Below are positions 1 through 6,928 of a DNA stretch of 6,928 nt, one piece after another. Within the stretch, counting starts at the first letter, position 1; each line of letters starts with the position of its first letter. The notes below the pieces were generated by a model that worked only from the letters and a program-made list of their open reading frames with translations, was not told where the DNA came from and ran no database searches. The stretch lies in assembly GCA_009885905.1 (NCBI GenBank), contig VFJU01000067.1:1-6928 (forward strand). The letters are read 5' to 3'. The position numbers and the translations under genes were made by a program. The stretch comes from Verrucomicrobiota bacterium (GTDB lineage Bacteria > Verrucomicrobiota > Verrucomicrobiia > Verrucomicrobiales > Akkermansiaceae).

Positions 1-849
1 AAATTCCTTATGGTGTTTTAGATTAAGCGGGAAATCATTATTCGCACAAGTCTGCACGAGTGTATTCCAAAAATTGCTATTACTGATGCTGCCGCTGCTT
101 ATGGTATGATCACGAAACTCTAATAGAAATTTTTCTACTGCTTCACGCTGCGATTTTTGTGTGTACTTAATATCATCAAGACCAGAAAAAACTTTTTCGT
201 ATAGTCCTTGTTTTTGTCGTTCCCAGTCTTCGATTTTGATACCTGGTAGAAAATCAGGACCCCATTGCAGATGCTGTGAAGAACGATATCGCTTTTGCCA
301 AGAATCGATGAAATCACTGAGACATCGCATCACGCCTTGCTCTTCTTTGCCAATAATTGCGCGGCGAAATGCATGCAAAAAATCGTCTCCAGCTTGGTCA
401 TTCAGAGTCTCCCCGAGGACACTGAATAAAATACTCTCCATAGCAGCTTTTGCACGTGGCCCTTCTAACAAATCAAATTTCCCACCAGTCAATCCGAGTT
501 CATATTGAAAACCGCGCACCACTTTAGCAAAAAAACCATCCATCGTACTGAGGGTGAATCGAGGTAAAGACCTAACAACCTTCTCTAACGAATCGCTAAA
601 ATCGGCTTTGGGCAATTTCAATTCCATCCGAAGTTCGGTCGCAAAGCTTTTATTGTCTGCCGCGTTTGCCAACTTGTTGAGTACCGAATCCGTGAACTCA
701 CCTGCAGCCTTACGCGTGAAGGTAAGCGCGACAATTTTTTCCGGAGCAATGCCTTTGGCCACTAACCCGATCACCCGATCCGCCAAGCGATATGTTTTCC
801 CAGATCCTGCGGAAGCGAGGATGAGTAAATTCGGTGCCAAAATATCCAT
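1..849 (-). CDS. UvrD-family helicase, RecB/AddA type (N-terminal part, runs off the window)
   Basis: An open frame of exactly 283 codons runs from the ATG at 849-847 to the left edge without a stop, so only the N-terminus is present. The protein begins MDILAPNLLILASAGSGKTY. Residues 12-19 (ASAGSGKT) are a Walker A loop, residues 43-48 (TFTRKA) are superfamily 1 motif Ia, and residues 101-107 (STMDGFF) match motif Ib. A Walker A this close to the N-terminus is typical of RecB/AddA-like helicases, which unwind DNA ends in double-strand-break repair, usually with a C-terminal PD-(D/E)XK nuclease that would lie outside this window. The start is fixed by an in-frame TGA at 876-874 with no other start codon between; there is no good Shine-Dalgarno. 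It lies 117 bp after the coiled-coil gene. Its G+C (about 41% over 1-540) is lower than that of the genes to its right. AddA, RecB or another UvrD-like subgroup cannot be decided from the N-terminus alone. Confidence 0.88.
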   Translation of the reverse strand, partial: MDILAPNLLILASAGSGKTYRLADRVIGLVAKGIAPEKIVALTFTRKAAGEFTDSVLNKLANAADNKSFATELRMELKLPKADFSDSLEKVVRSLPRFTLSTMDGFFAKVVRGFQYELGLTGGKFDLLEGPRAKAAMESILFSVLGETLNDQAGDDFLHAFRRAIIGKEEQGVMRCLSDFIDSWQKRYRSSQHLQWGPDFLPGIKIEDWERQKQGLYEKVFSGLDDIKYTQKSQREAVEKFLLEFRDHTISSGSISNSNFWNTLVQTCANNDFPLNLKHHKEF

Positions 850-966
850 AGTGAATCCGATTTTGCCTAAATTTCACGAGTTGAAAACTCTAGAAATCAA
901 TCCATTCAAGAATCCCACGACCCCATTGAAGCAAGCTAGGCGAATGCTAAATCCAGCTAGAACAAA

Positions 967-1848
967 TCAAGCGGTTCCCGCGAGACGGTGGTTCAAAGCG
1001 ATCGAGCGTCGGAGGGCTCGCATGACATCAACAAGCCCGCGGTGTGTAGTGGTCGCTTTATTGCAGGCACTATGCTGATGGGTATTACGGCTCACAAATC
1101 GTCCGATCTCGGCTTGGAGTTGGCGAATCTGGGTGTCTAGCAAGGCACTTTCAGCACGGAGAGTGGAGATTTCTTTATTGCCGAAGCCAATCATTTGAAA
1201 TGCCTCCGACGCATAAACCCGGCGATGCAATTTTTTCTCGTTGATTTGTGCATCCACGATGTCCAATCCAGTTTCACCAATTACAATCTCATCACCGATC
1301 TCAGTGCGTTGTCTTTTGAGAGTAGAGAAAAGAGATTTCAATTCTATCAGGCGTGATCTGACTAGGTCTATTTCGTCGGCGTGATCATTGGAATCGCCAG
1401 TCTCTTGGGTCAGCACCTCAAGTTTCATCTGCAATCCGTCATAAGTACGCCGCACTTCCCGAGCCTCGGTGATGATTTCCTCTCGTCGTTTCGCGAATAT
1501 TTCAAGGAACATGAGTAGTTCGACTCGCTGTTCGACAAGGCCTTGGTTATCCTCGGGGGTATTGCTTAACACTTGGATTCGCTCCTCGTGTGCTTGGTCA
1601 AGTCTGATTTGACAAGCTGCTAGATTTGCGCGCACCGTCTCTTTTTCTTTGATCAATTTCCGGAGATTCCAGTATTCTACTGAGAGTTCTTCGATTGGTT
1701 CGACATTTTCCCAGACACTTGCGCCCAGTTGCGCCTCTGCTTCTCTCAGAAGATGCATCTCGCTCGCAGCGTCCGCCATGCGGTGATTCTTACGGAGGTA
1801 ACCGAATGCTTGAATAAATCTGGCAAAAATGTAACGCGAGGAGGTCAT
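967..1848 (-). CDS. Coiled-coil protein of unknown function
   Basis: This 293-residue protein matches no family I can name. It has no signal peptide or convincing membrane segment, so it is probably cytoplasmic. Residues 1-24 are basic and aromatic. Residues 31-64 (start MHLLREAEAQLGASVWENVE) look like a compact conserved region. Residues 56-95, 104-190 and 223-250 are rich in Glu, Lys, Arg, Gln and Leu with heptad-like spacing, which suggests long coiled coils. The last 40 residues change character: a His/Cys/Thr-rich stretch (HQHSACNKATTTH, residues 257-269) followed by a basic helix (DVMRALRRSIALNHRLAG). The ATG at 1848-1846 lies 16 bp after the acs stop, which suggests cotranscription with acs. 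No Shine-Dalgarno is visible before it. Overlapping frames on the other strand are short and resemble no protein. It could be a structural or scaffold protein. Its function is unknown. Confidence 0.85.
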   Translation of the reverse strand: MTSSRYIFARFIQAFGYLRKNHRMADAASEMHLLREAEAQLGASVWENVEPIEELSVEYWNLRKLIKEKETVRANLAACQIRLDQAHEERIQVLSNTPEDNQGLVEQRVELLMFLEIFAKRREEIITEAREVRRTYDGLQMKLEVLTQETGDSNDHADEIDLVRSRLIELKSLFSTLKRQRTEIGDEIVIGETGLDIVDAQINEKKLHRRVYASEAFQMIGFGNKEISTLRAESALLDTQIRQLQAEIGRFVSRNTHQHSACNKATTTHRGLVDVMRALRRSIALNHRLAGTA

Positions 1849-1864
1849 GGTTCAAAATGAGGAA

Positions 1865-3820
<1,956 letters not shown>

Positions 3821-3867
3821 GGATAAACTTTTACGATTTGTTCAAATGAGAATGTGTTTGAATCGCA

Positions 3868-3896
3868 AAGATAAAAGATTCTGCCACTCATCACAA
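3868..3896 (-). promoter_or_regulatory. Candidate sigma-70-type promoter for acs
   Basis: On the minus strand, TTGTGA (3896-3891) and TATCTT (3873-3868) are separated by exactly 17 bp. Each matches its consensus hexamer at four of six positions. A start near 3861 would give an acs leader of about 40 nt. It lies after the secretin terminator, where acs needs its own promoter. The match is modest, so this is a prediction. Confidence 0.35.
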
Positions 3897-3903
3897 GTCC
3901 CTA

Positions 3904-3934
3904 GAATCGATGATTCGCCGTCTTTTAAAAAGAC
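3904..3934 (-). promoter_or_regulatory. Pair of inverted repeats upstream of the acs promoter (possible operator)
   Basis: GAATC-GAT-GATTC (3904-3916) and GTCTTTT-A-AAAAGAC (3920-3934) are two short dyads lying 8 and 24 bp upstream of the candidate -35 hexamer. Such positions are typical of activator sites, and acs genes are often under catabolite or acetate control. No known operator consensus is recognised. The second dyad is AT-rich and could instead act as an UP-like element. Confidence 0.3.
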
Positions 3935-3947
3935 TCAGGAAAACTGA

Positions 3948-4047
3948 CACGAGTCATGCCATGCCATTTTTAAAAAAAAAAGGCCGCCGGGGCACCCACC
4001 CCGACGGCCAAGCTGATCACTTCATCACATCAACGATTTGACTCGTG
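3948..4047. repeat. 9-bp inverted repeat bracketing the terminator
   Basis: CACGAGTCA at 3948-3956 is the exact reverse complement of TGACTCGTG at 4039-4047. The arms lie 25 and 29 bp outside the terminator stem (3982-4009), so the layout is nearly symmetrical. Neither arm extends further. It may be chance, an extended RNA structure, or the remains of a small mobile palindromic unit. Confidence 0.5.
3972..4009 (-). terminator. Rho-independent terminator of the secretin transcript
   Basis: On the minus strand, an 11-bp GC-rich stem (arms 4009-3999 and 3992-3982, loop of 6 nt) is followed immediately by ten T residues (3981-3972). One stem position is C/A on the plus strand but a G-U pair in minus-strand RNA, so the stem is complete only in that direction. 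Together with the absence of T residues on the plus-strand side, this shows the direction. It lies 165 bp after the secretin stop. Confidence 0.92.
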
Positions 4048-4174
4048 AGACTCCGAAGCAGTCAACTGCTGTTCACCCTTAAATAAAAACACAAACTCAC
4101 GTCCGGTCTTCAGGTGGTTAGACATTCAAATCAAAACAATGTTCAAAATTGATGCCCCCTATTCAAATTTCTAT

Positions 4175-6847
4175 CTACTTTTTAAAGGCCGAGCGGACCG
4201 TTTTTTTTGGCTTAGAGCCGTCCACTGGTGGTAAGGCGGTTGCGGGGTTTTGCTTCTTTGCTGGCTCTGAGCGATAAGCTGATCCTTTATCTTCCACAGG
4301 AGTAATGGCATCGACTGGCGGCAAGACCCCTGGACCGTCTGCCATATCGCGAACTTTGCCAGAAACCTTGTAACGAGAATCCATGTCAGATTGCACTGAG
4401 TCGAGCGAGCGGTCGTTCGTCACAACGGAAGGCTGGATAAACACCATCAACTCACTTCGGTCGTCGATGTTGTTTGTTGTAGAAAAAAGTTTTCCAAGGT
4501 ATGGGATATCACAAAGGATGGGAATACCGCTTATTTCCTGACTGACCTTTCCAACGATCAGGCCGCCAAGGACGATAGTTTGCCCATCTGGCACGGTGGC
4601 GGTGGTAAGCACCTCACGAGTCGATATCCTTGGAACCGTTAGATTTCCTCCATCGCTGCCAGCGCCCTCAAGGACTTGATTTCCGTTCTGCTCGTCATTT
4701 TTCAACGATATTTGCATTGTGATTTCTTTATCCGAATTCACGAGCGGAATGACATCGAGTTCGAGCACGACATCTTGGTACTCGATGTTAGTGCTAGAAC
4801 CGCCACCGTTGTAATTATTGTTGCTCGTCGGAATCGCGATGCGCTCACCGCTACGGATCGTACCTTTCTGGTTGTTCGAGGTGAAAATACTCGGTCTGGA
4901 AAGCACCGTGAAATCCGTCTTCGATTGGAGGGCTCTGAGATAAATGCTTAGATCACCGATCGTTCCATATGCACGAAGTCCGGCGCCAGTGAGAGTGCCC
5001 GGGTCGGTCCCTGTTGCTCCCGTAGTCGGATCCACAGCGATCGGTTCGAGAATCGGCAGAATTGGTCCAAAACCACCACCGCCGCGGGAAAGAAAGTCGC
5101 CACCACGGAGAAGATAATCCACTCCAAATTCCTTCGTGTTGTTTAAAGTCAATTGCCCGATCACCGTGGAAATCATCACTTGGTCAGGTTTGACATCGAT
5201 CTGGTCGAGAAGGCGCTCGATGATTTCCAGTCCTGAGGGAGGACCCTGAACGACGATAGAATTCGTAATATTATCCGCAACAAGGAGCGTGCGACCGACG
5301 AGAACGGATTCCGGTGCAGAGTCGACGTTAGGATCACTAAGACCACCGCCGCCGCCACCAGAGCTGCCACCGCTAGAACCGCCGCCGCCATAACTACTAC
5401 TTCCACTGCTACTTCCCCCGCTATTCGAGCTACCAAAATTAGCACCCGTGCTGCCGGTTCTTCCTGTGTTAGAACTCTGCCGATTATTCGATTGCGTGCG
5501 AGACGCGCCGCCGGAGGAACCACCCGACGCGCTGCTTTGAGAGCCGCCACCTTGGGCACCACCAGTTCCGCTGAACGCGCGGGTGAGTGCATCGCCAGCG
5601 ATGGGGAGGAAATCCGAAACCGTTAGGAAACGCAGTTTTCGACGGAGAAAGTTTTTCTCGCTGGTTTCCACATCGAACTCACGAATCAGGCTCTCGACGG
5701 TGATGATGTCGATGGGTCTACCCATTGCCACGATGCGATTGGTGCGGGGATCGGGGATGATTTGAATAGGAATATCTTCACCACTGCCACCGCCTCCCGA
5801 AGCCTGAGGTGCTGCTCCCGGAGCGGCGCCCGGAGCGGACTCAATGCGTTGGATGCCCGCAGTTTTTTGCGTCGACTGCTGAGCGGTTAGAAGAGTGGTG
5901 AGGGTTTCTGCCAATTCGGTGACATCGGTGAACTTTACCTTGATGAAGCGGGTTGCTTGAACAGAGCCTGGCTTGTCTATTTCTTGTTTGAGATCGATGA
6001 GCTTGCGGATCAGTGATGTATTTTCCGTGATGACGACGGCGGATGCGTTAGGCACGGCAGCAATGGAACCGAACGCGCCAAACTGCCCGATGATCTGTGT
6101 GAACGTGTTCACGGCTTCGGCGGGCTTGATGTAGTTGAGGGTCATCACGTAGGAAATAACGGCATCTCCGGTTGGGAGCGTGTCGCTTTCATTATAGACC
6201 GAAACGCCGCGGCCCGTGGGGCGCAGACCACCCGTCGAGAGTGTTAGAACTTCTAAAGTGGGATCCTCGCTGTCGGGGACGAAGACGAAATTTTCAATCG
6301 TCGCAGCCTTCTTCAAGAGCTCGGCAGCGGCGGCAAAAGTGAGCGGATCCTCCGGCGTTGCTTCTTGGACGAAAGAAAACTCAGCGGTGGCAGCGGCGGC
6401 CGAAACGATCACGCGGTGGCCGGTGTATTTCCGATAGAGTCCAGCGAGAGCAGTACCACTGAGCTTGGGCTCATTGATATCAGCAATGATTTTTGTTTCG
6501 CCGATATTGACAGGTCGGCGACCGGGGAGCGCCACGGCGGGAGCCGCAGGAATGCCGGGCGGCACTTGCGCGGCGGCGGGAGGAACCGGAACGCTTGGAA
6601 TCACCGGCACGGTGGCAGGGATCGTAGGCACTGGAACCGGCACGGGAGTTGCTGGAGGCACCGCGTCCTCGGGCTTGGTAACTGGCGTGCTTGGAATCGC
6701 GGCGGGAATGGGAACGCTCGGAGGCGGGGGCGCGACGGCAGCTTGTGGACTGGCGGGTGGTGCCGCAGGGGCTCCAGGATTGGCATCCTGAGCGGTTGCA
6801 GAAATAAGCCCTAAGAGCAGAAAGGCGATGGTGCGATCGATTGGCAT
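4175..6847 (-). CDS. Outer-membrane secretin (GspD/PilQ superfamily, Amuc_1098-like)
   Basis: Secretins form large multimeric outer-membrane channels for type II secretion or type IV pili. Here 890 residues begin with a signal peptide (1-19; hydrophobic AFLLLGLISATA, likely cut after A19, no lipobox). A Pro/Ala/Val-rich linker follows (about 22-109), then an N0-like domain (about 115-205), an N1 domain (about 230-293), an N2 domain (about 298-395) with an Ala/Gly insert at 337-357, an N3 domain (about 402-553) split by a 79-residue Gly/Ser-rich insert (425-503), and the secretin core (about 555-808). Core signatures include VLSRPSIFTSNNQKGTIRSG (648-667), VPDGQTIVLGGLI (752-764), GIPILCDIPYLGKLFS (774-789) and ELMVFIQPSVV (799-809). 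A polar, basic tail ends in KK. Cys779, the only cysteine I see, replaces the Gly usual in the VPxLGDIP motif. The start is 27 bp after the upstream stop, suggesting an operon; no Shine-Dalgarno is visible. Whether it serves pili or secretion cannot be decided here. Confidence 0.93.
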   Translation of the reverse strand: MPIDRTIAFLLLGLISATAQDANPGAPAAPPASPQAAVAPPPPSVPIPAAIPSTPVTKPEDAVPPATPVPVPVPTIPATVPVIPSVPVPPAAAQVPPGIPAAPAVALPGRRPVNIGETKIIADINEPKLSGTALAGLYRKYTGHRVIVSAAAATAEFSFVQEATPEDPLTFAAAAELLKKAATIENFVFVPDSEDPTLEVLTLSTGGLRPTGRGVSVYNESDTLPTGDAVISYVMTLNYIKPAEAVNTFTQIIGQFGAFGSIAAVPNASAVVITENTSLIRKLIDLKQEIDKPGSVQATRFIKVKFTDVTELAETLTTLLTAQQSTQKTAGIQRIESAPGAAPGAAPQASGGGGSGEDIPIQIIPDPRTNRIVAMGRPIDIITVESLIREFDVETSEKNFLRRKLRFLTVSDFLPIAGDALTRAFSGTGGAQGGGSQSSASGGSSGGASRTQSNNRQSSNTGRTGSTGANFGSSNSGGSSSGSSSYGGGGSSGGSSGGGGGGLSDPNVDSAPESVLVGRTLLVADNITNSIVVQGPPSGLEIIERLLDQIDVKPDQVMISTVIGQLTLNNTKEFGVDYLLRGGDFLSRGGGGFGPILPILEPIAVDPTTGATGTDPGTLTGAGLRAYGTIGDLSIYLRALQSKTDFTVLSRPSIFTSNNQKGTIRSGERIAIPTSNNNYNGGGSSTNIEYQDVVLELDVIPLVNSDKEITMQISLKNDEQNGNQVLEGAGSDGGNLTVPRISTREVLTTATVPDGQTIVLGGLIVGKVSQEISGIPILCDIPYLGKLFSTTNNIDDRSELMVFIQPSVVTNDRSLDSVQSDMDSRYKVSGKVRDMADGPGVLPPVDAITPVEDKGSAYRSEPAKKQNPATALPPVDGSKPKKTVRSAFKK

Positions 6848-6874
6848 GGAAACGAGTGGATTCAGATTGGAAGA

Positions 6875-6928
6875 TTAATTGCCACGACGTGTCGGGCGCA
6901 AATTCTGATTGGCTTGCGGAATAGGTTG
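6875..6928 (-). CDS. C-terminal end of an upstream gene (partial)
   Basis: The last 17 codons of a possible gene enter from the right edge and end at a TAA (6877-6875), 27 bp before the secretin start. The tail reads QPIPQANQNLRPTRRGN: polar, Gln/Pro-rich and basic, like the disordered ends of envelope proteins. Other frames are also open over this short stretch, so the frame was chosen from the stop position and close spacing. In Akkermansia, genes of the pilus-associated Amuc_1099-1102 group neighbour the secretin, so a similar gene would be expected here. This is inference. Confidence 0.4.
   Translation of the reverse strand, partial: QPIPQANQNLRPTRRGN

Larger units (their letters stand above)
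3821..4174. other. 354-bp intergenic region between secretin and acs
   Basis: No convincing gene lies here. Read on the minus strand from the secretin stop, it holds about 165 nt of 3' untranslated sequence. This contains a small 6-bp-arm inverted repeat at 4057-4070 (AGCAGT / ACTGCT) and one unsupported 31-codon frame at 4125-4030. Next come a strong intrinsic terminator (4009-3972), a tandem 5-bp repeat CATGCCATGCC (3955-3965), two short inverted repeats, a candidate promoter and the roughly 40-nt leader of acs. A perfect 9-bp inverted repeat (3948-3956 and 4039-4047) brackets the terminator. Confidence 0.7.

Noticed and set aside
850..966. Possible terminator or promoter between the coiled-coil gene and the helicase
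   Set aside because: Only a 5-bp stem (878-890) and short CTAG repeats are present, with no T-tract and no good promoter hexamer pair, so read-through from the acs unit is the simpler reading.
161..1078. Two plus-strand open frames (161-508 and 554-1078)
   Set aside because: They are antisense to the helicase and the end of the coiled-coil gene, have no recognisable motifs, and are explained by clear motifs in the minus-strand frame.
5340..5420. Triplet-repeat-like plus-strand sequence rich in CCG and CCA
   Set aside because: It is imperfect and varied at the third codon base, so it is a low-complexity coding stretch and not a tandem or CRISPR repeat.
5176..5592. Minus-strand 138-codon frame rich in Ala and Val
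   Set aside because: It is a frame-shifted reading of the Gly/Ser-rich part of the secretin; its Ala/Val richness comes from GC-rich Gly codons read out of frame.
6365..6814. Plus-strand Gly-rich open frames opposite the start of the secretin
   Set aside because: They are antisense shadows of the Pro/Ala-rich linker and look like repeats only because of its composition.

Overview
The window holds five genes or gene fragments, all on the minus strand, so transcription runs from high to low coordinates. The best guess for the source is a member of the Verrucomicrobiota (Verrucomicrobiales-like). This is inferred from the architecture of the secretin, which resembles the Akkermansia Amuc_1098 type, and from its pairing with a neighbour-specific coiled-coil gene. 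No rRNA or marker gene proves the assignment. Base composition varies widely: about 41% G+C by hand count over positions 1-540, and about 70% around 6541-6720.

In transcription order: (i) 6875-6928, the last 17 codons of an upstream gene. (ii) 4175-6847, an 890-residue secretin with a signal peptide, a long Pro/Ala linker, N-domains interrupted by Gly/Ser-rich inserts, and a C-terminal secretin channel domain. (iii) 3821-4174, a 354-bp non-coding stretch. It carries a strong intrinsic terminator for the secretin transcript, then a probable acs promoter with two small inverted repeats upstream. (iv) 1865-3820, a complete acetyl-CoA synthetase (acs). (v) 967-1848, a 293-residue coiled-coil protein of unknown function, 16 bp after acs. 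(vi) 1-849, the N-terminal 283 codons of a UvrD/RecB/AddA-type helicase that runs off the left edge.

The secretin and the upstream gene are probably one envelope or pilus transcription unit, closed by the terminator. Acs, the coiled-coil gene and perhaps the helicase form a second unit: acetate activation, an unknown coiled-coil factor, and recombinational repair. The tight acs/coiled-coil spacing suggests cotranscription. A functional link among the three is not shown by the sequence.

No CRISPR array, insertion sequence, tRNA, rRNA or convincing new multi-gene system was found. The items most worth a second look are the unknown coiled-coil gene, the unusual low-complexity inserts of the secretin, the nested inverted repeats around the terminator, and the absence of clear Shine-Dalgarno sequences before all four visible start codons.
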